Shown here: positions 7,901 through 23,612 of the stretch, piece after piece
Layout: each line of letters begins with the position of its first letter
How positions within the stretch are numbered: the stretch's first letter is position 1
NCBI GenBank assembly: GCA_034769895.1
Contig: CM068369.1
Span: 424,601,479 to 424,665,478 of the forward strand
Source of the DNA: Magicicada septendecula
Taxonomy: Eukaryota; Arthropoda; Insecta; Hemiptera; Cicadidae
Length of the DNA: 64,000 nt
Direction of reading: 5' to 3'
Notes under the pieces: generated by a model
The model's input: the letters and a program-made list of their open reading frames with translations, nothing else
What the model was told of the DNA's origin: nothing
Databases searched by the model: none
Made by a program: the position numbers and the translations under genes

Positions 7901-9451
7901 GGTGGAGAATCTACAGTTACAACATAAATTATAAATTGTCATTAATAAAATTTATATGAGCAATAATATACACCTCTAAGTTTCCAGACACTATCTTAGC
8001 ACAACCATTTCCTTTACAACATGAATATTTGTTTTCATCAATTATTATTTAATTTACAATTCCAATTTGAATTCCAATGAAAATAAAGTTAAGTTCATTA
8101 TTAAAATCATCTTTTCTATTAATTTAATTACCAAATTAATTGACTTATATTTAATTTCTCAAACTCTAAATTCATTATTTCAATCTTATTTGTTCGAAAC
8201 AATTTCATTTGTTTTAATTACATTTTACAAAAGGACCGTACAAAAAATATTACCTCCATTCCATCACAGGTGTTTCTTTTATTTCACAATAGGATTTTCC
8301 ACTGGCAATGATTCAGCAGACTGCAACATTTTGTTATTGTCAATTCAGCATGCCTGTAGACATTAGTCACAACATACAACACCCCTGTTTCCATCAACAG
8401 TGGTCTGCCAGACTGGTGTTATAAACACAGTTATAAACACTCCTTCAGTCTAAACATTCTGCTTACCTCACCTCTAATACCTGTACTTTTCTATAAATCT
8501 TTTAATGTTAACATATTTAACAAAGTCTATATATTACAGTTAAAGCCAAATATAATTTTAATTCATTAATAAAATTAACCTTTTTAAATTATTTGTTTAA
8601 TTTGAAAATTCTTTAATAATCTCCACTCAAAACAGTTTAACTTAAATTACAGCTATATGAAGTTAATGTATAAAATATATAAAATTACAGTTCAATTTAA
8701 ATAAAAATGAAGTTACACATCACCAGCCTTCATATTATTAAGTTACTCCAGGGACGACTCAAATTTAATTTAATCTCTTCGTACATTCAAAACAATTTCC
8801 ATTACTTTAATTACATTTATCAAAAAGATTCTAATTAGTCTAATATTTCAGTTTTTCTTAATACTTCAATAAATTTTACAAACATTCCATTATTTGTTTC
8901 AAATCTCTCTTTAAATTCCTCCTCCACCATCGCATTCTTAATACCGTTATCCTCTACTCATAACCTAACATAGCAGGTACCACAAAATAATAATTAAACC
9001 TTTTGGTTACATTGCTTTTGTTTCAAAATATTTTCAAAAATTATTTTTTTTTTCTCTAACTACCCGTGAATAGGTTATATCTTATATGTACGGGATCATT
9101 GTTTATCGAGATGCGATTGAAGACGAACAGAACCCCACTTTTATGACAGTGAATAACTACCCTTCTAATGGTACTGAATTCTATACCTGTCGCCTTTTCC
9201 CGAAAATAATAAACAAACCACAACCACTAATCTATGACCTCATCTCAATAAACAATAATCCTATTAGCTTATACAGAAAATTTGTTTATCTCGTTTGTCT
9301 ACTCAACCACAAAACTTCTCTACCAACTATCTAATTAAGGGATGAGTTTACAATTCGTGAATAACACCAGTTTTTAATTTTGAGGATTGCCCTAATGTAT
9401 TGTTTAGAATTAAGGCAATCAAATGGTTCCAAAAAGTGTGCCAAATCTATG
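4736..9451 (+). repeat. Array unit 2 (4716 bp, left bloc)
   Basis: Very close to unit 1. It differs by the 15-bp deletion between AATACAA repeats near 7349, by absence of the GGTA insertion near 7860, and by a few substitutions. These include AAATCGGG instead of AAATTGGG in the G-quadruplex motif. Confidence 0.97.
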
Positions 9452-12400
9452 TAACTATTGTTTATGTTTTCTCTAAGGGGAGGGTTAGGGAAATTGGGAA
9501 GATAAAAAGGGTAAGGATCATTTATAGGTCAAGAACTAGGACTAAAGGTAAGGACAAAACTTCCTCCGGAAATAAGGGTAAATGGAGAAAACCAAGGCTC
9601 GCGTGGGCAGGGGCGCGTCATTGAAATAGACGAACCCCACTGGGACAAGTGGGGAACATCTATCCGCTACCACTTACTGTTTTATATTAACTTCCTAATT
9701 TTAGAGTTATTTAGTTTATATTCAATTACCAAATTTAATGTATTCAAACAACTTAACATTTATTTATTAATTTCTCATGATCAACTTCAAATCTCATAAA
9801 ATAATTTAAACTCATTAGAAAAATTCAACCATATAACATTAAAATCAATCAAGGATATTTAAACAGTTCAAATTATTTTAATTAAATCAATTATTGAAAA
9901 CACAACATTTTAATTACTTTCACCCATTGCAATAACTACAACTCATTCATTATCTTCTTCCAAATTATTTTTGTTATTTATTTAAGCTGCAAAACATTAA
10001 TATTATTATTATCATCACAACAAGTTCTACTACCTACATACATTGGTTATCTAACATTTTATAATACATACAATTAAATTCACTACACTTATTTACAATT
10101 CTTCATCATTGATTGCTCATTTATATCACACTTCAATGTCCAAGGTTGCGAGGTCAAAACCATAAAACAATATATTTAAAATTGTTCATTTATGAATTTC
10201 AGCCTCCATCATCAAAATTTAGTCTGGGTTTCAAATAACAATTTTCAATTTTATTTGCATTCCACATACGGTTATCTTGTGTATAGTAGCCATAAAATTT
10301 CAGTTTATTCATTTTACCATAATAATCATATACCAGTCAACATTATTTATTTCTGTCCAGTCTCCATTAGTAGTTGTATTCATTATCAAGTCAGTTATTT
10401 TTTCATCATAAAGTAAATTATTATTATTTAAACATGTATCATCAAAACAATTCTCACTCTCTATTTTAACAGGTAAATACTTCAAATCATTTCATATAGG
10501 TGTCCAGTCCTTGTTTGAATCTAACTCGCAGCCTAAACAATAAAAAGCATTACACACTGTGTTGAAATATTTATAAAGGAATGTCATGTTGTCGACTGTG
10601 TCACGATTCTAAGAACTTTTGCGTCTGTGTGACAACCACTCACAAATGCACAAGCACCAACATCTGTGGAGCGCCTAACACACGCTAAACGCAAGGCGCA
10701 AAACATGGCTTGATGCGATTTTGCCAAACACATGTTCTCAACATGCCGGAACCATGACTGTAAGCCACACCCATTTATGTGACGAAAGTAAAGGCAGTGA
10801 AAATTTTGTCGACATCCAACACACAGAAAAACACATGTGTTACCTGTACAGCCATTAAAACTTCGACAACGAAGGCTGCGAACGACGATGAAATTTGTTC
10901 GCGGGAAAGGCAGTGATGCCCGCCCGGATGTAACATCGAAAAGTAACAGTCTTCTTCCCAGTCAAATAACACCTTCAGACCGTGCGGTCATAAAAAATCT
11001 TAGCTCGAGCATATTAAGGTCGGCCGACCAAACAAGTGTACCAGAGACGTGTAAAGCAGTATAAATTAATAATATATACAGTAAAATCAGTGCGAAGTTT
11101 AATACGAGTGAACCACAATGTTTTGAACATCGAATTAGAGAACACTGGGGGACGCGCCATGCGGTCGGCAGAACCGAAGCCTGCACACGTAATTGTATCC
11201 ATTCCAATATATTATTATTTTAAATAAAAAGGGGGTAATTTGTATGTGTGTGCGTGTGGGCAAACTGGGTAACTTTCTTTAAATTAAGAAATAATATAAG
11301 TAATAATGTCTGAGTAAATCTTTTGTTGTGGTGTAGATTTGAAAAGAAAATTAATAAAATGACAGTACAAGTTTGAATAGAAACATTTGTGAAACAAGTA
11401 AAATTAAAAGTAGTAAAAGGAAATCATAAATATAATGGTCTAATAAAATTTGAGTTGTTTTACATAAATGCGAGTTGAATATGTAACTGAGTTAACCTTG
11501 AACCCTGCTTGTATTACGCCTTTCGTGCGACGGACTTTGTGTTGGAAGGTGAGTTATCCTGGGTAAGCAAATATTTAAATGGTATAAGTCTCTTATTAAT
11601 CTGAGTTAACACAGTTGGCGCATCTGAACGAGATCACTGGACTTCTCTGTTCGAGATCCCAACACCGAAAAGTCGAACAGATACGCACCACAGCGCACCT
11701 CCCCTTCTAACATGTTTCCCCAAAAAATCCAAATCCCTGGCTTATATCATGCCAGATCCTCAACCGATATGTTCCCCCTTACATGCAAACTGTGTCGCCT
11801 TTGGCAAATACTGGGCGCATACATACACCTATAATATTTTCTAAACAAACTCATCCTTTAAAATTTAAGTTCAAAATCAGATTGTATCAAAACAAAACAA
11901 AATCTCTTATCTGAATGGATTAAATCTCTTTGTTATTATTACTGAAAACAAAACAAATAAATTGAATATTTAATTAAAACATGAACTGCCTTATCTTAAC
12001 ATTTGATTATACATATATCCTAAACAATATAATTCAATAACGCTTTAATACGCATAAACAATAATACAAGCATCATTTTGATGGCAGGCACCAAAAAAAT
12101 TTTTTTTTTTCTACCCCCTTTTAATCCCTTAACCCCTGATACCCATTACATATGCATGTGTTATGCGCTAGGCTTCTTGGCCCTTTTCCAGCCTCATCCT
12201 AGCCGTAAACCACATCTCCCTCGTGACCTGTAACTGGGTCACCGCCCATCCACACTCACTATTACCCCCCCCAGACTGTAGCGTCTAGTTGCTTTCACAA
12301 GGACTGATGCGGAAGTGGTGGACATTTTTTTCTTTTATTCCACCCCCATCCTTGCTTCGGCGTTACAATAAAATTCGGTATTACACCTACTATTCTTGAT

Positions 12401-14167
12401 TTATACACCCCTAATGGACTACCACCCCTATCTGGGTGAAAATAGCCCTGTTCCAAAATTTGGTAGATTCCCCAAAAAATAACCCCCCTACTAAATCTAA
12501 CAAACCACCGGGTTAACAAAATAAAACAAACCACAAGCCGGTTATATCAAGTAAAATTTATGATTTGCCATAATTAACTACTTTCACGGTCATGATCCGG
12601 TGAGGTCATGACCGCACTTAGGTGGAGAATCTACAGTTACAACATAAATTATAAATTGTCATTAATAAAATTTATATGAGCAATAATATACACCTCTAAG
12701 TTTCCAGACACTATCTTAGCACAACCATTTCCTTTACAACATGAATATTTGTTTTCATCAATTATTATTTAATTTACAATTCCAATTTGAATTCCAATGA
12801 AAATAAAGTTAAGTTCATTATTAAAATCATCTTTTCTATTAATTTAATTACCAAATTAATTGACTTATATTTAATTTCTCAAACTCTAAATTCATTATTT
12901 CAATCTTATTTGTTCGAAACAATTTCATTTGTTTTAATTACATTTTACAAAAGGACCGTACAAAAAATATTACCTCCATTCCATCACAGGTGTTTCTTTT
13001 ATTTCACAATAGGATTTTCCACTGGCAATGATTCAGCAGACTGCAACATTTTGTTATTGTCAATTCAGCATGCCTGTAGACATTAGTCACAACATACAAC
13101 ACCCCTGTTTCCATCAACAGTGGTCTGCCAGACTGGTGTTATAACAGTTATAAACACTCCTTCAGTCTAAACATTCTGCTTACCTCACCTCTAATACCTG
13201 TACTTTTCTATAAATCTTTTAATGTTAACATATTTAACAAAGTCTATATATTACAGTTAAAGCCAAATATAATTTTAATTCATTAATAAAATTAACCTTT
13301 TTAAATTATTTGTTTAATTTGAAAATTCTTTAATAATCTCCACTCAAAACAGTTTAACTTTAATTACAGCTATATGAAGTTAATGTATAAAATATATAAA
13401 ATTACAGTTCAATTTAAATAAAAATGAAGTTACACATCACCAGCCTTCATATTATTAAGTTACTCCAGGGACGACTCAAATTTAATTTAATCTCTTCGTA
13501 CATTCAAAACAATTTCCATTACTTTAATTACATTTATCAAAAAGATTCTAATTAGTCTAATATTTCAGTTTTTCTTAATACTTCAATAAATTTTACAAAC
13601 ATTCCATTATTTGTTTCAAATCTCTCTTTAAATTCCTCCTCCACCATCGCATTCTTAATACCGTTATCCTCTACTCATAACCTAACATAGCAGGTACCAC
13701 AAAATAATAATTAAACCTTTTGGTTACATTGCTTTTGTTTCAAAATATTTTCAAAAATTATTTTTTTTTTCTCTACTACCCGTGAATAGGTTATATCTTA
13801 TATGTACGGGATCATTGTTTATCGAGATGCGATTGAAGACGAACAGAACCCCACTTTTATGACAGTGAATAACTACCCTTCTAATGGTACTGAATTCTAT
13901 ACCTGTCGCCTTTTCCCGAAAATAATAAACAAACCACAACCACTAATCTACGACCTCATCTCAATAAACAACAATCCTATTAGCTTATACAGAAAATTTG
14001 TTTATCTCGTTTGTCTACTCAGCCACAAAACTTCTCTACCAACTATCTAATTAAGGGATGAGTTTACAATTCGTGAATAACACCAGTTTTTAATTTTGAG
14101 GATTGCCCTAATGTATTGTTTAGAATTAAGGCAATCAAATGGTTCCAAAAAGTGTGCCAAATCTATG
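9452..14167 (+). repeat. Array unit 3 (4716 bp, left bloc)
   Basis: Carries the 15-bp deletion. It has a 1-bp deletion near 10336 that shifts the minus-strand open frame, a 1-bp T insertion near 10620 and a 1-bp C insertion near 11180. It lacks 6 bp in the GTTATAAACACA tandem duplication near 13138. Its 3' end, from about 13770, shares private variants with the 3' end of unit 4. Confidence 0.97.
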
Positions 14168-17100
14168 TAACTATTGTTTATGTTTTCTCTAAGGGGAGGG
14201 TTAGGGAAATTGGGAAGATAAAAAGGGTAAGGATCATTTATAGGTCAAGAACTAGGACTAAAGGTAAGGACAAAACTTCCTCCGGAAATAAGGGTAAATG
14301 GAGAAAACCAAGGCTCGCGTGGGCAGGGGCGCGTCCCTGAAATAGACGAACCCCACTGGGACAAGTGGGGAACATCTATCCGCTACCACTTACTGTTTTA
14401 TATTAACTTCCTAATTTTAGAGTTATTTAGTTTATATTCAATTACCAAATTTAATGTATTCAAACAACTTAACATTTATTTATTAATTTCTCATGATCAA
14501 CTTCAAATCTCATAAAATAATTTAAACTCATTAGAAAAATTCAACCATATAACATTTAAATCAATCAAGGATATTTAAACAGTTCAAATTATTTTAATTA
14601 AATCAATTATTGAAAAAACAACATTTTAATTACTTTCACCCATTGCAATAACTACAACTCATTCATTATCTTCTTTCAAATTATTTTTGTTATTAATTTA
14701 AGCTGCAAAACATTAATATTATTATTATCATCACAACAAGTTCTACTACCTACATACATTGGTTATCTAACATTTTATAATACATACAATTAAATTCACT
14801 ACACTTATTTACAATTCTTCATCATTGATTGCTCAGTTATATCACACTTCAATGTCCAAGGTCGCGAGGTCAATACCATAAAACAATATATTTAAAATTG
14901 TTCATTTATGAATTTCAGCCTCCATCATCAAAATTTAGTCTGGGTTTCAAATAACAATTTTCAATTTTATTTGCATTCCACATACGGTTATCTTGTGTAT
15001 AGTAGCCATAAAATTTCAGTTTATTCATTTTACCATAATAATCATATACCAGGTCAACATTATTTATTTCTGTCCAGTCTCCATTAGTAGTTGTATTCAT
15101 TATCAAGTCAGTTATTTTTTCATCATAAAGTAAATTATTATTATTTAAACATGTATCATCAAAACAATTCTCACTCTCTATTTTAACAGGTAAATACTTC
15201 AAATCATTTCATATAGGTGTCCAGTCCTTGTTTGAATCTAACTCGCAGCCTAAACAATAAAAAGCATTACACACTGTGTTGAAATATTTATAAAGGAATG
15301 TCATGTTGTCGACTGTGTCACGATTCTAAGAACTTTGCGTCTGTGTGACAACCACTCACAAATGCACAAGCACCAACATCTGTGGAGCGCCTAACACACG
15401 CTAAACGCAAGGCGCAAAACATGGCTTGATGCGATTTTGCCAAACACATGTTCTCAACATGCCGGAACCATGACTGTAAGCCACACCCATTTATGTGACG
15501 AAAGTAAAGGCAGTGAAAATTTTGTCGACATCCAACACACAGAAAAACACATGTGTTACCTGTACAGCCATTAAAACTTCGACAACGAAGGCTGCGAACG
15601 ACGATGAAATTTGTTCGCGGGAAAGGCAGTGATGCCCGCCCGGATGTAACATCGAAAAGTAACAGTCTTCTTCCCAGTCAAATAACACCTTCAGACCGTG
15701 CGGTCATAAAAAATCTTAGCTCGAGCATATTAAGGTCGGCCGACCAAACAAGTGTACCAGAGACGTGTAAAGCAGTATAAATTAATAATATATACAGTAA
15801 AATCAGTGCGAAGTTTAATACGAGTGAACCACAATGTTTTGAACATCGAATTAGAGAACACTGGGGGACGCGCCATGCGGTCGGCAGAACCGAAGCTGCA
15901 CACGTAATTGTATCCATTCCAATATATTATTATTTTAAATAAAAAGGGGGTAATTTGTATGTGTGTGCGTGTGGGCAAACTGGGTAACTTTCTTTAAATT
16001 AAGAAATAATATAAGTAATAATGTCTGAGTAAATCTTTTGTTGTGGTGTAGATTTGAAAAGAAAATTAATAAAATGACAGTACAAGTTTGAATAGAAACA
16101 TTTGTGAAACAAGTAAAATTAAAAGTAGTAAAAGGAAATCATAAATATAATGGTCTAATAAAATTTGAGTTGTTTTACATAAATGCGAGTTGAATATGTA
16201 ACTGAGTTAACCTTGAACCCTGCTTGTATTACGCCTTTCGTGCGACGGACTTTGTGTTGGAAGGTGAGTTATCCTGGGTAAGCAAATATTTAAATGGTAT
16301 AAGTCTCTTATTAATCTGAGTTAACACAGTTGGCGCATCTGAACGAGATCACTGGACTTCTCTGTTCGAGATCCCAACACCGAAAAGTCGAACAGATACG
16401 CACCACAGCGCACCTCCCCTTCTAACATGTTTCCCCAAAAAATCCAAATCCCTGGCTTATATCATGCCAGATCCTCAACCGATATGTTCCCCCTTACATG
16501 CAAACTGTGTCGCCTTTGGCAAATACTGGGCGCATACATACACCTATAATATTTTCTAAACAAACTCATCCTTTAAAATTTAAGTTCAAAATCAGATTGT
16601 ATCAAAACAAAACAAAATCTCTTATCTGAATGGATTAAATCTCTTTGTTATTATTACTGAAAACAAAACAAATAAATTGAATATTTAATTAAAACATGAA
16701 CTGCCTTATCTTAACATTTGATTATACATATATCCTAAACAATATAATTCAATAACGCTTTAATACGCATAAACAATAATACAAGCATCATTTTGATGGC
16801 AGGCACCAAAAAAATTTTTTTTTTCTACCCCCTTTTAATCCCTTAACCCCTGATACCCATTACATATGCATGTGTTATGCGCTAGGCTTCTTGGCCTTTT
16901 CCAGCCTCATCCTAGCCGTAAACCACATCTCCCTCGTGACCTGTAACTGGGTCACCGCCCATCCACACTCACTATTACCCCCCCAGACTGTAGCGTCTAG
17001 TTGCTTTCACAAGGACTGATGCGGAAGTGGTGGACATTTTTTTCTTTTATTCCACCCCCATCCTTGCTTCGGCGTTACAATAAAATTCGGTATTACACCT

Positions 17101-18882
17101 ACTATTCTTGATTTATACACCCCTAATGGACTACCACCCCTATCTGGGTGAAAATAGCCCTGTTCCAAAATTTGGTAGATTCCCCAAAAAATAACCCCCC
17201 TACTAAATCTAACAAACCACCGGGTTAACAAAATAAAACAAACCACAAGCCGGTTATATCAAGTAAAATTTATGATTTGCCATAATTAACTACTTTCACG
17301 GTCATGATCCGGTGAGGTCATGACCGCACTTAGGTGGAGAATCTACAGTTACAACATAAATTATAAATTGTCATTAATAAAATTTATATGAGCAATAATA
17401 TACACCTCTAAGTTTCCAGACACTATCTTAGCACAACCATTTCCTTTACAACATGAATATTTGTTTTCATCAATTATTATTTAATTTACAATTCCAATTT
17501 GAATTCCAATGAAAATAAAGTTAAGTTCATTATTAAAATCATCTTTTCTATTAATTTAATTACCAAATTAATTGACTTATATTTAATTTCTCAAACTCTA
17601 AATTCATTATTTCAATCTTATTTGTTCGAAACAATTTCATTTGTTTTAATTACATTTTACAAAAGGACCGTACAAAAAATATTACCTCCATTCCATCACA
17701 GGTGTTTCTTTTATTTCACAATAGGATTTTCCACTGGCAATGATTCAGCAGACTGCAACATTTTGTTATTGTCAATTCAGCATGCCTGTAGACATTAGTC
17801 ACAACATACAACACCCCTGTTTCCATCAACAGTGGTCTGCCAGACTGGTGTTATAAACACAGTTATAAACACTCCTTCAGTCTAAACATTCTGCTTACCT
17901 CACCTCTAATACCTGTACTTTTCTATAAATCTTTTAATGTTAACATATTTAACAAAGTCTATATATTACAGTTAAAGCCAAATATAATTTTAATTCATTA
18001 ATAAAATTAACCTTTTTAAATTATTTGTTTAATTTGAAAATTCTTTAATAATCTCCACTCAAAACAGTTTAACTTTAATTACAGCTATATGAAGTTAATG
18101 TATAAAATATATAAAATTACAGTTCAATTTAAATAAAAATGAAGTTACACATCACCAGCCTTCATATTATTAAGTTACTCCAGGGACGACTCAAATTTAA
18201 TTTAATCTCTTCGTACATTCAAAACAATTTCCATTACTTTAATTACATTTATCAAAAAGATTCTAATTAGTCTAATATTTCAGTTTTTCTTAATACTTCA
18301 ATAAATTTTACAAACATTCCATTATTTGTTTCAAATCTCTCTTTAAATTCCTCCTCCACCATCGCATTCTTAATACCGTTATCCTCTACTCATAACCTAA
18401 CATAGCAGGTACCACAAAATAATAATTAAACCTTTTGGTTACATTGCTTTTGTTTCAAAATATTTTCAAAAATTATTTTTTTTTTCTCTACTACCCGTGA
18501 ATAGGTTATATCTTATATGTACGGGATCATTGTTTATCGAGATGCGATTGAAGACGAACAGAACCCCACTTTTATGACAGTGAATAACTACCCTTCTAAT
18601 GGTACTGAATTCTATACCTGTCGCCTTTTCCCGAAAATAATAAACAAACCACAACCACTAATCTACGACCTCATCTCAATAAACAACAATCCTATTAGCT
18701 TATACAGAAAATTTGTTTATCTCGTTTGTCTACTCAGCCACAAAACTTCTCTACCAACTATCTAATTAAGGGATGAGTTTACAATTCGTGAATAACACCA
18801 GTTTTTAATTTTGAGGATTGCCCTAATGTATTGTTTAGAATTAAGGCAATCAAATGGTTCCAAAAAGTGTGCCAAATCTATG
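14168..18882 (+). repeat. Array unit 4 (4715 bp, left bloc)
   Basis: Carries the 15-bp deletion. Its first ~750 bp share private variants with unit 5 only: TGAAAAAACAAC near 14610, CTTCTTTCAAATT near 14672 and GGTCGCGAGGTCAATACC near 14860. Its last ~400 bp match unit 3 (CTCTACTACCC, AACAACAAT). It is the first unit with CCCTGA at phase ~168 and CAGTTATATC at phase ~670. Confidence 0.97.
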
Positions 18883-21800
18883 TAACTATTGTTTATGTTT
18901 TCTCTAAGGGGAGGGTTAGGGAAATTGGGAAGATAAAAAGGGTAAGGATCATTTATAGGTCAAGAACTAGGACTAAAGGTAAGGACAAAACTTCCTCCGG
19001 AAATAAGGGTAAATGGAGAAAACCAAGGCTCGCGTGGGCAGGGGCGCGTCCCTGAAATAGACGAACCCCACTGGGACAAGTGGGGAACATCTATCCGCTA
19101 CCACTTACTGTTTTATATTAACTTCCTAATTTTAGAGTTATTTAGTTTATATTCAATTACCAAATTTAATGTATTCAAACAACTTAACATTTATTTATTA
19201 ATTTCTCATGATCAACTTCAAATCTCATAAAATAATTTAAACTCATTAGAAAAATTCAACCATATAACATTTAAATCAATCAAGGATATTTAAACAGTTC
19301 AAATTATTTTAATTAAATCAATTATTGAAAAAACAACATTTTAATTACTTTCACCCATTGCAATAACTACAACTCATTCATTATCTTCTTTCAAATTATT
19401 TTTGTTATTAATTTAAGCTGCAAAACATTAATATTATTATTATCATCACAACAAGTTCTACTACCTACATACATTGGTTATCTAACATTTTATAATACAT
19501 ACAATTAAATTCACTACACTTATTTACAATTCTTCATCATTGATTGCTCAGTTATATCACACTTCAATGTCCAAGGTCGCGAGGTCAATACCATAAAACA
19601 ATATATTTAAAATTGTTCATTTATGAATTTCAGCCTCCATCATCAAAATTTAGTCTGGGTTTCAAATAACAATTTTCAATTTTATTTGCATTCCACATAC
19701 GGTTATCTTGTGTATAGTAGCCATAAAATTTCAGTTTATTCATTTTACCATAATAATCATATACCAGGTCAACATTATTTATTTCTGTCCAGTCTCCATT
19801 AGTAGTTGTATTCATTATCAAGTCAGTTATTTTTTCATCATAAAGTAAATTATTATTATTTAAACATGTATCATCAAAACAATTCTCACTCTCTATTTTA
19901 ACAGGTAAATACTTCAAATCATTTCATATAGGTGTCCAGTCCTTGTTTGAATCTAACTCGCAGCCTAAACAATAAAAAGCATTACACACTGTGTTGAAAT
20001 ATTTATAAAGGAATGTCATGTTGTCGACTGTGTCACGATTCTAAGAACTTTGCGTCTGTGTGACAACCACTCACAAATGCACAAGCACCAACATCTGTGG
20101 AGCGCCTAACACACGCTAAACGCAAGGCGCAAAACATGGCTTGATGCGATTTTGCCAAACACATGTTCTCAACATGCCGGAACCATGACTGTAAGCCACA
20201 CCCATTTATGTGACGAAAGTAAAGGCAGTGAAAATTTTGTCGACATCCAACACACAGAAAAACACATGTGTTACCTGTACAGCCATTAAAACTTCGACAA
20301 CGAAGGCTGCGAACGACGATGAAATTTGTTCGCGGGAAAGGCAGTGATGCCCGCCCGGATGTAACATCGAAAAGTAACAGTCTTCTTCCCAGTCAAATAA
20401 CACCTTCAGACCGTGCGGTCATAAAAAATCTTAGCTCGAGCATATTAAGGTCGGCCGACCAAACAAGTGTACCAGAGACGTGTAAAGCAGTATAAATTAA
20501 TAATATATACAGTAAAATCAGTGCGAAGTTTAATACGAGTGAACCACAATGTTTTGAACATCGAATTAGAGAACACTGGGGGACGCGCCATGCGGTCGGC
20601 AGAACCGAAGCTGCACACGTAATTGTATCCATTCAAATATATTATTATTTTAAATAAAAAGGGGGTAATTTGTATGTGTGTGCGTGTGGGCAAACTGGGT
20701 AACTTTCTTTAAATTAAGAAATAATATAAGTAATAATGTCTGAGTAAATCTTTTGTTGTGGTGTAGATTTGAAAAGAAAATTAATAAAATGACAGTACAA
20801 GTTTGAATAGAAACATTTGTGAAACAAGTAAAATTAAAAGTAGTAAAAGGAAATCATAAATATAATGGTCTAATAAAATTTGAGTTGTTTTACATAAATG
20901 CGAGTTGAATATGTAACTGAGTTAACTTTGAACCCTGCTTGTATTACGCCTTTTGTGCGACGGACTTTGTGTTGGAAGGTGAGTTATCCTGGGTAAGCAA
21001 ATATTTAAATGGTATAAGTCTCTTATTAATCTGAGTTAACACAGTTGGCGCATCTGAACGAGATCACTGGACTTCTCTGTTCGAGATCCCAACACCGAAA
21101 AGTCGAACAGATACGCACCACAGCGCACCTCCCCTTCTAACATGTTACCCAAAAAATCCAAATCCCTGGCTTATATCATGCCAGATCCTCAACCGATATG
21201 TTCCCCTTTACATGCAAACTGTGTCGCCTTTGGCAAATACTGGGCGCATACATACACCTATAATATTTTCTAAACAAACTCATCCTTTAAAATTTAAGTT
21301 CAAAATCAGATTGTATCAAAACAAAACAAAATCTCTTATCTGAATGGATTAAATCTCTTTGTTATTATTACTGAAAACAAAACAAATAAATTGAATATTT
21401 AATTAAAACATGAACTGCCTTATCTTAACATTTGATTATACATATATCCTAAACAATATAATTTAATAACGCTTTAATACGCATAAACAATAATACAATC
21501 AGAATTAATACAAACATCATTTTGATGGCAGGCACCAAAAACATTTTTTTTTTCTACCCCCTTTTAATCCCTTAACCCCTGATACCCATTACATATGCAT
21601 GTGTTATGCGCTAGGCTTCTTGGCCTTTTCCAGCCTCATCCTAGCCGTAAACCACATCTCCCTCGTGACCTGTAACTGGGTCACCGCCCATCCACACTCA
21701 CTATTACCCCCCCAGACTGTAGCGTCTAGTTGCTTTCACAAGGACTGATGCGGAAGTGGTGGACATTTTTTTCTTTTATTCCACCCCCATCCTTGCTTCG

Positions 21801-23612
21801 GCGTTACAATAAACTTCGGTATTACACCTACTATTCTTGATTTATACACCCCTAATGGACTACCACCCCTATCTGGGTGAAAATAGCCCTGTTCCAAAAT
21901 TTGGTAAATTCCCCAAAAAATAACCCCCCTACTAAATCTAACAAACCACCGGGTTAACAAAATAAAACAAACCACAAGCCGGTTATATCAAGTAAAATTT
22001 ATGATTTGCCATAATTAACTACTTTCACGGTCATGATCCGGTGAGGTCATGACCGCACTTAGGTGGAGAATCTACAGTTACAACATAAATTATAAATTGT
22101 CATTAATAAAATTTATATGAGCAATAATATACACCTCTAAGTTTCCAGACACTATCTTAGCACAACCATTTCCTTTACAACATGAATATTTGTTTTCATC
22201 AATTATTATTTAATTTACAATTCCAATTTGAATTCCAATGAAAATAAAGTTAAGTTCATTATTAAAATCATCTTTTCTATTAATTTAATTACCAAATTAA
22301 TTGACTTATATTTAATTTCTCAAACTCTAAATTCATTATTTCAATCTTATTTGTTCGAAACAATTTCATTTGTTTTAATTACATTTTACAAAAGGACCGT
22401 ACAAAAAATATTACCTCCATTCCATCACAGGTGTTTCTTTTATTTCACAATAGGATTTTCCACTGGCAATGATTCAGCAGACTGCAACATTTTGTTATTG
22501 TCAATTCAGCATGCCTGTAGACATTAGTCACAACATACAACACCCCTGTTTCCATCAACAGTGGTCTGCCAGACTGGTGTTATAAACACAGTTATAAACA
22601 CTCCTTCAGTCTAAACATTCTGCTTACCTCACCTCTAATACCTGTACTTTTCTATAAATCTTTTAATGTTAACATATTTAACATAGTCTATATATTACAT
22701 TTCAAGCCAAATATAATTTTAATTCATTAATAAAATTAACCTTTTTAAATTATTTGTTTAATTTGAAAATTCTTTAATAATCTCCACTCAAAACAGTTTA
22801 ACTTAAATTACAGCTATATGAAGTTAATGTATAAAATATATAAAATTACAGTTCAATTTAAATAAAAATGAAGTTACACATCACCAGCCTTCATATTATT
22901 AAGTTACTCCAGGGACGACTCAAATTTAATTTAATCTCTTCGTACATTCAAAACAATTTCCATTACTTTAATTACATTTATCAAAAAGATTCTAATTAGT
23001 CTAATATTTCAGTTTTTCTTAATACTTCAATAAATTTTACAAACATTCCATTATTTGTTTCAAATCTCTCTTTAAATTCCTCCTCCACCATCGCATTCTT
23101 AATACCCTTATCCTCTACTCATAACCTAACATAGCAGGTACCACAAAATAATAATTAAACCTTTTGGTTACATTGCTTTTGTTTCAAAATATTTTCAAAA
23201 ATTATTTTTTTTTTCTCTAACTACCCGTGAATAGGTTATATCTTATATGTACAGGATCATTGTTTATCGAGATGCGATTGAAGACGAACAGAACCCCACT
23301 TTTATGACAGTGAATAACTACCCTTCTAATGGTACAGAATTCTATACCTGTCGCCTTTTCCCGAAAATAATAAACAAACCACAACCACTAATCTACGACC
23401 TCATCTCAATAAACAATAATCCTATTAGCTTATACAGAAAATTTGTTTATCTCGTTTGTCTACTCAGCCACAAAACTTCTCTACCAACTATCTAATTAAG
23501 GGATGAGTTTACAATTCGTGAATAACACCAGTTTTTAATTTTGAGGATTGCCCTAATGTATTGTTTAGAATTAAGGCAATCAAATGGTTCCAAAAAGTGT
23601 GCCAAATCTATG
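18883..23612 (+). repeat. Array unit 5 (4730 bp, transitional)
   Basis: The 5' part matches unit 4. The remainder switches to other alleles: the 15-bp segment is present again, CATGTTACCC replaces CATGTTTCCCC near 21141 (shared only with units 6 and 7), and the A/T tract is interrupted by a C. A private cluster lies at 22682-22706 (CATAGTC ... CATTTCAAGCC). Confidence 0.97.
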
